Positions 15,231-23,127 of a stretch of 47,410 nucleotides of DNA are shown piece after piece (within the stretch, counting starts at the first letter, position 1; each line of letters starts with the position of its first letter). Made by a program: the position numbers and the translations under genes. Under the pieces are notes generated by a model, which was not told where the DNA came from, made no database searches, and saw nothing but the letters and a program-made list of their open reading frames with translations. The stretch covers positions 1 through 47,410 of IMG/VR virus record IMGVR_UViG_3300005527_000085, one strand, 5' to 3'. The DNA is from a virus.

Positions 15231-16238
15231 GCTGTCTTCTCCAGTCATTGGATCACGAGAGGGCAGAGCCTTCACATCAACTGTATCCGTGGTACGGGAC
15301 ACAGGCAGAATCTCGACACCTTGCTTGATGCCATAGGCACCACCCAACTTCTCTGCATCTTGACGTGCATGTTGATTGATGTAATCACCAAACATCTCCT
15401 GGAACTTCCAGGTTGATTCACGATCTTCATCAGGAATTGACATGCGGCTCAGCGATTCGACGGCGGCGTCTTGATCGCTGTAATCAGGGATGTCAAAAGA
15501 TTCAATTGCGCAGATCTCAACGTTGTTGGCTCCACGCATCTCATTGGCAAGTACCGGAGCAAATACGGTAGTGGCGTAGAACTTTTCATTAAAGGCAAGG
15601 GGCACTTCAGAATCCAGCGCCTTGCTCAGGCACTTGGACATTTCTTTCTCGTACAGCTTGACCTTATCGGATACATCGGTACCGTTTAGACCCTTGAGGG
15701 TAAGGACCATTGGGATCTTATGGGCACGCTTGTTGTCCTCAGTCACAATGTAGATGAGGTATTTGGTGCGTACGCTGTACTTACGCTTGTACATCTCGCC
15801 CTTGCTGTTGGCAAGGTCGGCTGCAATCTTGTCGGCATCAAACAATTCCTTAACCTCTGGGTGCTCAAAGGTACCAATCGTTTGACGCATTCCTGTGGTT
15901 TCTTCAACCATCAGAGGAGAACGCAACAGGATTTGAATGCGTGGCTCAGTAAAGTTCAAGCCCTCTTCAACGGAGGTGTTGGGTGCCATGCCAAACGTTT
16001 GCTTGTAATCCCAGATGACTGAGCCTTTAGCAAACTGATCTTCAGTTGCAAGCCAACCGCAGGTATCAAGATCGGATTTACGGATGAACCATCCGCGTAC
16101 TTTTGATTTGTTGAGAGGTTGAATTGTGACGAGGTTCTGGTAGCCAGATACAAATTCTTTGGACTGAAACATCCGGAAGGAGTCGAGTCCACGTGTTGCA
16201 AGCGCAGCAGTTTTCTTGGTGGTCATGGAGGTAGTCAT
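15222..16238 (-). CDS. DUF5895-like protein next to SSB
   Basis: 338 residues from ATG 16238; an in-frame ATG at 16277 lies inside the leader hairpin and is unlikely. The GWFIRKSDLDTCGW and FTEPRIQILLRSP stretches are reminiscent of DUF5895, a cyanobacterial/phage family of unknown function. The gene lies two genes downstream of SSB and carries a class I hairpin 21 nt before its start, as SSB does, so a role in replication or recombination is likely. The family call is from memory. Confidence 0.5.
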   Translation of the reverse strand: MTTSMTTKKTAALATRGLDSFRMFQSKEFVSGYQNLVTIQPLNKSKVRGWFIRKSDLDTCGWLATEDQFAKGSVIWDYKQTFGMAPNTSVEEGLNFTEPRIQILLRSPLMVEETTGMRQTIGTFEHPEVKELFDADKIAADLANSKGEMYKRKYSVRTKYLIYIVTEDNKRAHKIPMVLTLKGLNGTDVSDKVKLYEKEMSKCLSKALDSEVPLAFNEKFYATTVFAPVLANEMRGANNVEICAIESFDIPDYSDQDAAVESLSRMSIPDEDRESTWKFQEMFGDYINQHARQDAEKLGGAYGIKQGVEILPVSRTTDTVDVKALPSRDPMTGEDSSL

Positions 16239-16259
16239 GGTTTGTTCGTAGTCAGGAGT

Positions 16260-16279
16260 GGATGAGTTTAACGTCATCC
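16260..16279 (-). promoter_or_regulatory. class I leader hairpin
   Basis: Minus-strand stem GGATGA/TCATCC with loop CGTTAAAC; CGTCCTGG stands just before. Loop identical to other copies, stem different. Confidence 0.65.
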
Positions 16280-16291
16280 CAGGACGGAGGC

Positions 16292-16534
16292 TCAGTCTAG
16301 ATCCTCATTGTCCTTAGCAATTGGAAGGACAGGATTCTCTTTACACTCAAAGTAGTCTGCAGCTAACTGAGCCATGGCACCAAAAACATTGTCGTCATGA
16401 TGCCCACAGCCCCGTACAAAGTCTGCAAATTCCCGGACGACTTCTTCAGTGAAGACCGCCTGGAATTCGCACAAAACTTTTTTGCCTTCGTCTTCGTAAA
16501 GAAAAGTGAATTGATCGTGAGTTGGTGTTGACAT
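16292..16534 (-). CDS. hypothetical small acidic protein
   Basis: 80 residues; ATG overlaps the SSB stop (TGATG), so it is cotranslated with SSB. Contains FLYEDEGKKVLCEFQAVFTE and FADFVRGCGHHDD. Not recognised; coupling suggests a partner of SSB. Confidence 0.65.
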   Translation of the reverse strand: MSTPTHDQFTFLYEDEGKKVLCEFQAVFTEEVVREFADFVRGCGHHDDNVFGAMAQLAADYFECKENPVLPIAKDNEDLD

Positions 16535-17349
16535 CAGAAAGGAACCTCTTCAAGGTCAGGTGCATTGCCGTATTGCCCAGGCAGATCTGGCAGTCCACCA
16601 CCCGATGCTGCGTTCCAGGGATCTGTTGGTTCTTCAGCGGTGCGTCCACCCCAGAGTGGAGTGACGTTATCTGCATTAGCGACCACAGTCTGTGCCTTGA
16701 TCGGCTGAGCTGCTGTATCACCCGATGCTTTTGGTGCCAAGGTCATGGAAACCAGTTGAATCTTGGTGATGCTGCGGCGCTGATTGGTTTCCTTATCTTG
16801 CCAGGCATCAGTAACCAGACGACCATTGATCGTCAGGCCTGTGCCCTTGCGAGTGAAGTCTACCAAAAGCTGAGCATTATTCAGCTTGTCTTGATGGGAG
16901 TTGATTGCGTAAAAGTTAAAGAGATCTGCTTGGTTACGCCCTGTATTAACAGAGAGCGTCTGATTGCAAATCATCAGGCCTTCTGCTGTTGTCTTAAAGG
17001 CACGCGTATCATCCTGTTGAATGTCTTTAACACAACGACCACTGAGGATGATTGTGTTCAAAATCGGAAAGGATTCTGTGACCGTGGTAATCACACCACC
17101 ATGAAGTGAATGGGTGCGTGACTCCAAGTCATAACGCAACTTGGCGCCATGGATATAGATCAATGAGTTCTTTGCAGTGCGTGCAAATCGCTCAGAGTTC
17201 TTGCCGTAGACGTTGAGTTCAATTGGAGTAGGTGCCTTATTACCAACAGGTGGTAGAAGGATGTTGCAACGCAGGGCGTACGAGGTTGCAGAGATAGAAA
17301 CCTCACGGGGTTCTTCTGTGGTTTGAGCACAGACAAAAGCTTGGTTCAT
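16534..17349 (-). CDS. ssb: single-stranded DNA-binding protein with two OB-like domains
   Basis: 271 residues, longer than a standard SSB (about 170). Residues about 105-205 form a clear SSB OB fold (TIILSGRCVKDI, FKTTAEGLMICNQ, QLLVDFTRKGTGLTINGRLV, KIQLVSMTLAP). The first 95 residues look like a second, divergent OB fold. A disordered Pro/Gly/Ala tail ends in DLEEVPF, the acidic tip that docks partner proteins. It coats ssDNA during phage replication. Class I hairpin 22 nt upstream. Confidence 0.85.
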   Translation of the reverse strand: MNQAFVCAQTTEEPREVSISATSYALRCNILLPPVGNKAPTPIELNVYGKNSERFARTAKNSLIYIHGAKLRYDLESRTHSLHGGVITTVTESFPILNTIILSGRCVKDIQQDDTRAFKTTAEGLMICNQTLSVNTGRNQADLFNFYAINSHQDKLNNAQLLVDFTRKGTGLTINGRLVTDAWQDKETNQRRSITKIQLVSMTLAPKASGDTAAQPIKAQTVVANADNVTPLWGGRTAEEPTDPWNAASGGGLPDLPGQYGNAPDLEEVPF

Positions 17350-17371
17350 GTGATGCCAGAAGGTTGTGTGA

Positions 17372-17394
17372 GAGGCAGTTTAACGTCTTACCTC
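17372..17394 (-). promoter_or_regulatory. class I leader hairpin of ssb
   Basis: Minus-strand stem GAGGTA/TGCCTC (one U-G pair) with loop AGACGTTAAAC; CGTCC lies upstream. It overlaps the 3' end of the preceding zinc-ribbon gene by 7 nt. On the plus strand the wobble pair would be a C-A mismatch, which favours minus-strand RNA. Confidence 0.6.
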
Positions 17395-17651
17395 AAGGAC
17401 GAGAGATCAACTGGTTTATGTTTAACTTCAATCATCTCACCTTTTCTATTCCAACATTGACCACAATCAGGACACTGATAATGATTAATACGGTCAGTGC
17501 CCAGATACTCCACACCAATAACACGGCTAAAGAATTTTGACTCTGGTGAATAATAACCTTTGTCAATAGATTCTTGAGGAATATAGGAATGAATCCAGCT
17601 GACTTCGCAGACTGGGCACTGCTCTATTTTGGTGATGTCAAGGTAATCCAT
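17388..17651 (-). CDS. small zinc-ribbon protein
   Basis: 87 residues with two Cys pairs, CPVC (12-15) and CPDCGQCW (about 60-67), giving a likely zinc ribbon. Starts directly after the upstream stop (TAAATG). Could contact DNA or a polymerase; not recognised. Confidence 0.65.
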   Translation of the reverse strand: MDYLDITKIEQCPVCEVSWIHSYIPQESIDKGYYSPESKFFSRVIGVEYLGTDRINHYQCPDCGQCWNRKGEMIEVKHKPVDLSSLR

Positions 17652-17900
17652 TTATTTCTCAGGAAGTTCTTCAGCGCTAGCAATACGTTCAACGCTATAG
17701 TTCATTCCGTATCTTGAATAATTTGTCTTAGTAATTCGATACACATCATCCTCATAAACAATTAATTCAGTACCTGACGCAACCTGATTACCAAGGGCAT
17801 CTAAGTTCCATTTAAGTTTTGTAAGCTCACTTTTCTTTTTTTCATAGCAAATCCATTCTTTAAATAGTTGTTTAAGAGTTGGCTTACGTTTGGATACCAT
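17652..17900 (-). CDS. hypothetical small basic protein
   Basis: 82 residues, basic N-terminal helix (SKRKPTLKQLFKEWICYEKK) and a beta-like second half. It follows the polymerase stop by 2 nt, so probably cotranscribed. Not recognised. Confidence 0.6.
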   Translation of the reverse strand: MVSKRKPTLKQLFKEWICYEKKKSELTKLKWNLDALGNQVASGTELIVYEDDVYRITKTNYSRYGMNYSVERIASAEELPEK

Positions 17901-17902
17901 GA

Positions 17903-19729
17903 TTAATGGGTCTGCGACCAGTCAGATCCTACCCTGGAATCACCTTCAATACTGCAGCGGAAACCAAAGAATTCCTGTGCCTGCGGGAAGGCAAGCATGG
18001 CCTGCTCCCTGATGGCTTCTGTGTGTTGAGGCTTGCATGCTAGTTGGACTTCATCATGCACCATCAACAGTTGCTGCCAGTCGTGATCGTATTCCAGGCC
18101 AAGGTTTGTTTTGATATTGTTCTGGATGTTGATAACAACTTGCTTCATTAAGATTGCACCAGCTGATTGCAACAATACATTTAATCCTTTGAATGCAGAA
18201 CGGCAATACAACTGACGACGATCCAGACCAATCAAGTAACCACGCAGGCCAATGGTCTTATCGATCTCTAACTTAAGAGCTTTCAATGCTGGGACACCAC
18301 GCATAAAACCATCGATGGCATTACGACCAAGCATACGTAGTTCATCTTCATCCTTAAGGTTTGGATCAATGATCGAACCAGCTTTTACAGATCCACACCC
18401 GTATAACATTCCGTATAGCAGACGCTTAGAAATGTCCCTGGTCTCTACCCCAAATTGTTTTTGGTTGTAGGTATGGATGTCAACGGATTCATCCGTTACC
18501 AGCTTTGCGTATTCACCACCATCCCAGACGGCAAGGTATCCAGCAAGGCAACGTAACTCAAGTGCTTTAGCGTCAATACCAATGAGATCCCAGCCGTCAG
18601 GAGGAATGAACAGACTTCGACATTCCTTTCCATAAGGGGAGTAACCCGCTGGCACTTGACCCATATTTGGATTGCGGTGTGCACAGCGCCCAGTAATGCA
18701 ACCGTTAGTAATAAGGTCGCCGTGGATACGACCAGTGTCATTGTTGAAGAGCTTGATCCAAGCATTGTTACCATCAGCAATTTGACCAAGGCGTTTCTTG
18801 ACCAACATATATTCTGCTAATGCTTTGGCTTCTGGATACGGAAGCTTCTCTAATACTTCGTCATCAAGAACTGGATTTCCTTTCTCAGTTGTTTTCTCTG
18901 AAATCCATCCGTATTTTTTGCGGAGTCGATCAGCAATCTGCTGACGAGATCCAGGATTGAACTCTTCGTAGCTGACCTTAGTGAAAGGTTGTCCTTTGAC
19001 ATAACCACGGTTCTTGTTATTTACCTTAGGAACAAATGTTGATTCATGTTTGATAGGTGGAAAGATTTGTTTTAGATGTGATTCAAGTTGTGTTTCCTTT
19101 GCTCGGAGGCTATCCACCAGATCAAGAGCAGCATCCAAATCGAAAGGAACACCTGATCGAATTTGTTTGTTAATCGCCAAAGCAAAGTTGTGCTCCAGCA
19201 GAAGGGAGGACTCTGCATAGTTTTGCGCAACAATAAGTTGCCAGAGATTGAAGGTAACCACCACGTCTTGGATGCAGTAGTCAAGCATCTCTTGCGAGTA
19301 TTCCGTGAAGTCCTTGAAGTCAAGCTTGTGGCTGGCCAAGCGCCATCCCCAGGCCTTAAGCGATGGGGATCCACGGTTTGCCTTTGGAACCTGCGGATAT
19401 TGTTCAATGTCAAGCTCATAGAGAACCTCCTTGGGCCAGATCAAACGTGAACAGATGAGCGTGTCAACGATGCGAGCTTTTGTTTCAAATGTTGGATACA
19501 GTTTCTTTAGGACGGGTACATCGTAAAAGCAGATGTTGTGGCCAATAAGAACATCAGCGTTACGCAAATGCTCAAGAGCAGAGTCAATGTCGTCAGGACC
19601 AAAAGACAAAATGCTGTTGCTGTTGATGTCATAGAGGACAGCACAGTGAACCACGGTGGCTTGGTCATACAACCCATTCGTTTCCAAATCGAAAACGTAC
19701 CACCTTTCATTTTCTGAACTGGGCTTCAT
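17903..19729 (-). CDS. DNA polymerase, family A (T7 gp5-like)
   Basis: 608 residues from ATG 19729; ATG 19768 would add 13 and overlap the upstream gene more. A 3'-5' exonuclease comes first: FDLETNGL (Asp14, Glu16), GHNICFYD (Asp70), YCIQD (Tyr151, Asp155). The polymerase follows: TGRCAHRNPNMGQVP, motif A IGIDAKALELRCLAGYL (Asp386), motif B KRLLYGMLYGCG (Lys435, Tyr439) and motif C VHDEVQ (His558, Asp559). There is no 5'-3' exonuclease. The Tyr at the E. coli Phe762 position is typical of virulent phages. It replicates the phage genome, with neighbours SSB and ThyX. Confidence 0.95.
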   Translation of the reverse strand: MKPSSENERWYVFDLETNGLYDQATVVHCAVLYDINSNSILSFGPDDIDSALEHLRNADVLIGHNICFYDVPVLKKLYPTFETKARIVDTLICSRLIWPKEVLYELDIEQYPQVPKANRGSPSLKAWGWRLASHKLDFKDFTEYSQEMLDYCIQDVVVTFNLWQLIVAQNYAESSLLLEHNFALAINKQIRSGVPFDLDAALDLVDSLRAKETQLESHLKQIFPPIKHESTFVPKVNNKNRGYVKGQPFTKVSYEEFNPGSRQQIADRLRKKYGWISEKTTEKGNPVLDDEVLEKLPYPEAKALAEYMLVKKRLGQIADGNNAWIKLFNNDTGRIHGDLITNGCITGRCAHRNPNMGQVPAGYSPYGKECRSLFIPPDGWDLIGIDAKALELRCLAGYLAVWDGGEYAKLVTDESVDIHTYNQKQFGVETRDISKRLLYGMLYGCGSVKAGSIIDPNLKDEDELRMLGRNAIDGFMRGVPALKALKLEIDKTIGLRGYLIGLDRRQLYCRSAFKGLNVLLQSAGAILMKQVVINIQNNIKTNLGLEYDHDWQQLLMVHDEVQLACKPQHTEAIREQAMLAFPQAQEFFGFRCSIEGDSRVGSDWSQTH

Positions 19730-19940
19730 CTCGAACCTGGAGGTTTTCACTGGCAAGGCTGCTGTCATTTTTGTTAATCCACGTCAAGATCTGCTGAGCA
19801 CCAGCCCGGTATGGGTGGGAGAAGATCTTGTTCAGAGCTACTTCTGAATCTAACGGAATTAAATGGAATTGATTAGAAGTTTGACAGGCAGTGATGGCGA
19901 ATGGACGACCATCCTTCCAGGCAGCAATGACGTAAGACAT
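19707..19940 (-). CDS. hypothetical protein coupled to DNA polymerase
   Basis: 77 residues: MSYVIAAWKDGRPFAITACQ, then PYRAGAQQILTWINKNDS. Its end overlaps the polymerase start by 23 nt. A long hairpin stands 3 nt before ATG. Not recognised. Confidence 0.65.
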   Translation of the reverse strand: MSYVIAAWKDGRPFAITACQTSNQFHLIPLDSEVALNKIFSHPYRAGAQQILTWINKNDSSLASENLQVRDEAQFRK

Positions 19941-19943
19941 AAA

Positions 19944-19983
19944 GGAATGAAAGACGGACAGATACTATCCGATCTTTCATTCC
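19944..19983 (-). promoter_or_regulatory. long hairpin directly before a start codon
   Basis: An 11-bp perfect stem GGAATGAAAGA/TCTTTCATTCC with an inner 4-bp stem CGGA/TCCG. Only 3 nt separate it from ATG 19940, so in mRNA it would hide or present the start of the pre-polymerase gene. No T-run follows. Confidence 0.65.
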
Positions 19984-19995
19984 CGTCAAGGTCCT

Positions 19996-20763
19996 TCAAG
20001 TTGTCTTTTGTTTTGATGTGCTGTATCCCACAAAGCCACCTTCCTTCTTGCGTTGAGAGATGGCTTTGCTTGCGTCGGACCCAGCCCTCTGGGACCCATG
20101 GACCAGGAGTGCAAACGGTTTGTCACCTAAGCAATGGCTGTCGTCATGGTCGATCTCCAGCCCACGCTCTGCTGCCTCAGCTTCTGTGTAAACCACATAA
20201 GCAACTCGTTGAAAAACGTGTGGATACTTTGGAATGAGGTAATCAAGTGTCCCACCGAAGGATGCGGTGAGATAGAAGTTGGATGGGATCTGCTCACGCA
20301 GATTAATCCACATGCCTAATGATTTTGTAAATGCGTAGAACTTTTGGTTGGGCCGTTCCCTGGCAACCATCATCCAAGCCCTCATGTAGTTCTCAGTCCA
20401 AAAGTCACCTGACTCATGGATGCGTACCAAAGGTTTTGGTGCGTGCATCAAGAGGGACATATCGATCAGGTCACGGAGAAGTGTGACTTGATTGCCGTTC
20501 ATGTGGATAGTTTCACGCAGCAGATCCCAGTTGTGCCAACGAGCATCACGTACGTTGGGCCTGGTCTCTGCCATAGCAGCAAAGCAGCGGTAGTCATCTG
20601 CTTGTGTGCCTGTAAGCTGAGGCAGGTCACGGATCTCACCAGTGACCCGATCAGCCATGGTCTTGCAGACACCAGCATGTGGACACGAATAACCAGCTGG
20701 CAGGCTGAAGATCAAACGATTACGCAGCTTGGCATTACCACTGGAGAACTTGAGGAGTTTCAT
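19996..20763 (-). CDS. conserved phage protein with Cys-rich core (Gp88-like resemblance)
   Basis: 255 residues from ATG 20763 (MKLLKFSSGNAKLRNRLIFS). Conserved-looking SLPAGYSCPHAGVCKTM, YRCFAAMAETRPNVR, RWHNWDLL and RIHESGDFW. The CP-x2-G-x-C pair plus YRC could bind a metal. It reminds me of the mycobacteriophage Gp88 family, but with low certainty. Class I hairpin variant lies 33 nt upstream. Confidence 0.55.
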   Translation of the reverse strand: MKLLKFSSGNAKLRNRLIFSLPAGYSCPHAGVCKTMADRVTGEIRDLPQLTGTQADDYRCFAAMAETRPNVRDARWHNWDLLRETIHMNGNQVTLLRDLIDMSLLMHAPKPLVRIHESGDFWTENYMRAWMMVARERPNQKFYAFTKSLGMWINLREQIPSNFYLTASFGGTLDYLIPKYPHVFQRVAYVVYTEAEAAERGLEIDHDDSHCLGDKPFALLVHGSQRAGSDASKAISQRKKEGGFVGYSTSKQKTT

Positions 20764-20796
20764 GATTGTGATGAATTGAATGATAAATAAAACTAA

Positions 20797-20819
20797 TGAG
20801 TAGTTTAAGGACGTGCTCA
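20797..20819 (-). promoter_or_regulatory. class I leader hairpin (variant)
   Basis: Minus-strand TGAGCA/TACTCA (one mismatch) with 11-nt loop CGTCCTTAAAC. Loop length and the TTAAAC end match the other copies. Confidence 0.45.
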
Positions 20820-20843
20820 GGTCCATCTTCCCGTTCGGGACTA

Positions 20844-21140
20844 TTACTTCAGGATGTGAGAGCCCTTGAATGGTTCACGGGATAAACGAATCACAATCTG
20901 ATCACCCGAGTCTGGGATCTCAGATGGTCCCTGGTGCACCAGGATCTCCCATATGTTTCTGTTGATCTTCATGATGGAGTTACAATAGTTTGTCATCAAT
21001 GCTTCTTTGTCTTGACCTTGTTTATAGATCAAGATCTTTTTGTGAATGTTGATTGGTTCATCGTCATTATCTTTAACATACGCTGCCACCCAATAACTAG
21101 ATGAACGTGTGTGTTTTTGTGTTGAACTAAATCCTTTCAT
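20844..21140 (-). CDS. hypothetical protein
   Basis: 98 residues: SSSYWVAAYVKDNDDEPINI, then IMKINRNIWEILVHQG and a basic end. Followed after the stop by the leader of the Gp88-like gene. A short AGTAGT/ACTACT stem stands directly before its start. Not recognised. Confidence 0.6.
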   Translation of the reverse strand: MKGFSSTQKHTRSSSYWVAAYVKDNDDEPINIHKKILIYKQGQDKEALMTNYCNSIMKINRNIWEILVHQGPSEIPDSGDQIVIRLSREPFKGSHILK

Positions 21141-21155
21141 AAGTAGTGGGTCTGA

Positions 21156-21437
21156 CTACTGGGGAGCAGCGTTGTCGCTGAAGTCAAGGTCGTAGTCGCT
21201 GCTCAGCTTCTTCATCTCCTCAAAGTCGCGGCACTCGTTAAAGGCGAGCTGGCAAGCGCCGCGCATGATCAGCTTTTCGGTCATGCCAGCAGCACCGAGC
21301 ACGCTCTCAAACACTTTGAACCAAGCGTGAACTGAGCAGTCATCCATCTCGGCTTCCCAAGTGGTGGTCATTTCAGCGGGCTCATCAATGCTTGTATGCT
21401 TGTAGCGCTCATCGGTGAGCTTGATTTCAAGTTTCAT
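21156..21437 (-). CDS. hypothetical acidic protein
   Basis: 93 residues; MKLEIKLTDERYKHTSIDEP, then WFKVFESVLGAAGMTEKLIM and an acidic end. Higher G+C than the neighbours here, together with the next two genes. Not recognised. Confidence 0.65.
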   Translation of the reverse strand: MKLEIKLTDERYKHTSIDEPAEMTTTWEAEMDDCSVHAWFKVFESVLGAAGMTEKLIMRGACQLAFNECRDFEEMKKLSSDYDLDFSDNAAPQ

Positions 21438-21449
21438 TAGTTGATCGGA

Positions 21450-21836
21450 CTAAGAGGGCTGGGGCAAAGCGTTGGCGGGGAGCCAGTGGGAAAAGCCCAG
21501 CCATTGGACAGAAGGCAACAGGTGTTGAGTTGGTACTAAATACCAAGATTCCCAAATGTCGTCGTCTTCCGGGTTGTACTGGTGAAAACCCCAACACCTC
21601 CCTTCTTCATCCCAATCCTCCGGTCTTGGCAGGCGCTCACTCACTGGGATGGGCTGCGGCGTTGAACTACCTGGAGATTCCGGATGGTTGCCCCAGCGGG
21701 CGAGAACAGCACGTAGCGCAAATACTTGCGCCGCATCACCTTGTCTGTCTTCGCATTCGTAATAGGATTTGCGGTACAGCTCTGCCAGCTCTTTGTCTGT
21801 TGGCTCTGCCTGTGTAGGTGATTGTTTTTGAGTCAT
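21450..21836 (-). CDS. DUF551-like protein
   Basis: 128 residues. Second half IPVSERLPRPEDWDEEGRCW, then FSHWLPANALPQP follows DUF551, a short phage/bacterial domain of unknown function common in Synechococcus and its phages. First half ALRAVLARWGNHPESPG is typical of Synechococcus small accessory proteins. It shares its 28-nt leader with the next gene. Confidence 0.7.
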   Translation of the reverse strand: MTQKQSPTQAEPTDKELAELYRKSYYECEDRQGDAAQVFALRAVLARWGNHPESPGSSTPQPIPVSERLPRPEDWDEEGRCWGFHQYNPEDDDIWESWYLVPTQHLLPSVQWLGFSHWLPANALPQPS

Positions 21837-21860
21837 TGTTGAACCTTGTAGTGATGTTGA

Positions 21861-22220
21861 CTAATCGGGCAGGGATTCAAGAGCTTGCTTAATGGTTTCA
21901 AGGTCTTGGTGAAACTCTCTAGTGTCATCAGCGCCTGTGGCTATGGCATAGAGGGCACCTAGCGCCTGCTCCTTCAAGCTCGGCGGCTTGGGGCGGCGGG
22001 CGGCGCGGAGTTTGGTTCCATGCCCCCAGCCAGTGCCAAGTTCACAGTTCAGCAACTCACAGCACGCCTCCAGCTCCTGATCAGCGCCCCAGCGGGCGGA
22101 TTGGGTGGCAAGAGCAAGCTCAACATCGCTTACTTCACCAGTAACGGTGGCACCGAAGTAGGTGCCAAGCCACTGCTGTACAAGCTCAGGCGGCGGAGTG
22201 ATTGGGTGTCGTTGAGTCAT
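21861..22220 (-). CDS. Synechococcus-type accessory protein
   Basis: 119 residues. MTQRHPITPPPELVQQWLG and ARWGADQELEACCELL are of a type I know from marine Synechococcus genomes and their phages. RAARRPKPPSLKEQALGAL follows. Function unknown. It supports a Synechococcus-type host. Confidence 0.7.
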   Translation of the reverse strand: MTQRHPITPPPELVQQWLGTYFGATVTGEVSDVELALATQSARWGADQELEACCELLNCELGTGWGHGTKLRAARRPKPPSLKEQALGALYAIATGADDTREFHQDLETIKQALESLPD

Positions 22221-22245
22221 TGGTGAACCTCGTAGTGTGTAGAAC

Positions 22246-22401
22246 TTAGGTGGATTTAAAACTATCTTTCAAGTCTTGCCATCCTTCATCTAGTTGTTTT
22301 TCTGCCCAGCCCCAGACACCATGTTCCATGCCATCAATTTGGGCACAGTTAATCTCTTGTTGGATTAGATGACGTAAAGCATCAAGCTGTTCTTCAGTCA
22401 T
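22246..22401 (-). CDS. hypothetical 51-residue protein
   Basis: ATG 22399-22401 to TAA 22246: MTEEQLDALRHLIQQEINCA, QIDGMEHGVWGWAEKQLDEG, then a short polar end. Amphipathic, protein-like. It fills the gap between two called genes. Confidence 0.6.
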   Translation of the reverse strand: MTEEQLDALRHLIQQEINCAQIDGMEHGVWGWAEKQLDEGWQDLKDSFKST

Positions 22402-22404
22402 GGT

Positions 22405-22596
22405 TCAATCAGCAAATTGTACTAAGAACTTAAACATGTCTTGATCCTTGGTGCACTTGGCTAGACCAGCGATGACAACATAGGCTACCCAACCAGGGAA
22501 GAGAAGACCTACAAAACCAAGGACAAATAACATGAGTCTTCCCTTAAAGCCCAAGGCTTTACGGAATTCTGTGCAAGTTTTAGAAATTGAAATCAT
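22405..22596 (-). CDS. small membrane protein
   Basis: 63 residues. A hydrophobic core LMLFVLGFVGLLFPGWVAYV and VIAGLAKC form one or two spans, with a basic N-terminus (FRKALGFKGR). Holin-like size but not diagnostic. Confidence 0.6.
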   Translation of the reverse strand: MISISKTCTEFRKALGFKGRLMLFVLGFVGLLFPGWVAYVVIAGLAKCTKDQDMFKFLVQFAD

Positions 22597-22669
22597 GGTT
22601 GTGTTACGTGGTGAACGACATCATATACAGCAACGGTCATATACTTTCCGTATAAACCGCTACAGAATA

Positions 22670-22822
22670 ATGACGCTTACATACCGTGGTGTCAAGTACG
22701 AACAGGAGGATCAGGCCAAGGCAGACAGGGCCTGGTGGAACTTAGCCCACCGCCCCTGGCTCTGCCTGACGTACCGTAACATCTGCTACTTTCCATATGT
22801 CACCGGAGGTCAAATCAAATGA
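22670..22822 (+). CDS. DUF4278 protein
   Basis: 50 residues: MTLTYRGVKYEQEDQAKADR, AWWNLAHRP, LTYRNICY. The N-terminal LTYRGVKYE is the DUF4278 signature, a family found almost only in cyanobacteria and their phages. Plus strand within the minus block. Its stop overlaps the next ATG (ATGA). Confidence 0.85.
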   Translation: MTLTYRGVKYEQEDQAKADRAWWNLAHRPWLCLTYRNICYFPYVTGGQIK

Positions 22823-22935
22823 ACAAAGCATTAATCATTTACCTGGTAGATAAAAAAAAGAAAGCGGCACGCAAGGATGTGGAATCCAAGCATGCCGTCA
22901 AACAATTAGAAAAACAAACAACCGCGACCTTCTGA
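22819..22935 (+). CDS. hypothetical 38-residue basic protein
   Basis: ATG 22819 overlaps the DUF4278 stop, with GGAGG about 9 nt upstream: MNKALIIYLVDKKKKAARKD then a Lys-rich end. Coupled translation and a clear ribosome site support it. Converges on the genes after thyX. Confidence 0.6.
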   Translation: MNKALIIYLVDKKKKAARKDVESKHAVKQLEKQTTATF

Positions 22936-23127
22936 TCGCCAGTTGTCTACGTCATCCTCTGGTTCTTTAACTGAATCAGAGGGTTCACTGTATTTAAACC
23001 CATCCATACAATCAAGCCATGGTGTGTCATTCTTCGGAGAAGGCTGCTTCTCCGATGATGGGGAATTGTTTGCAGAAGATTCGTTTGATTTCTCCTGCAA
23101 TTTGTCTGTGTTCGAGTTGAGTTCCAT
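22906..23127 (-). CDS. hypothetical Ser/Glu-rich protein overlapping thyX end
   Basis: About 73 residues from ATG 23127; it would overlap thyX by 101 nt. A shorter form from ATG 23007 (33 residues) starts 19 nt after the thyX stop. The C-terminal half (DTPWLDCMDGFKYSEPSD and DNWRSEGRGC) looks real. Start undecided. Confidence 0.4.
   Translation of the reverse strand: MELNSNTDKLQEKSNESSANNSPSSEKQPSPKNDTPWLDCMDGFKYSEPSDSVKEPEDDVDNWRSEGRGCLFF

Noticed and set aside
16522-17109. 195-codon plus-strand frame opposite ssb
   Set aside because: It is the antisense shadow of ssb; composition rich in Cys, Leu and Arg is typical of antisense reading.
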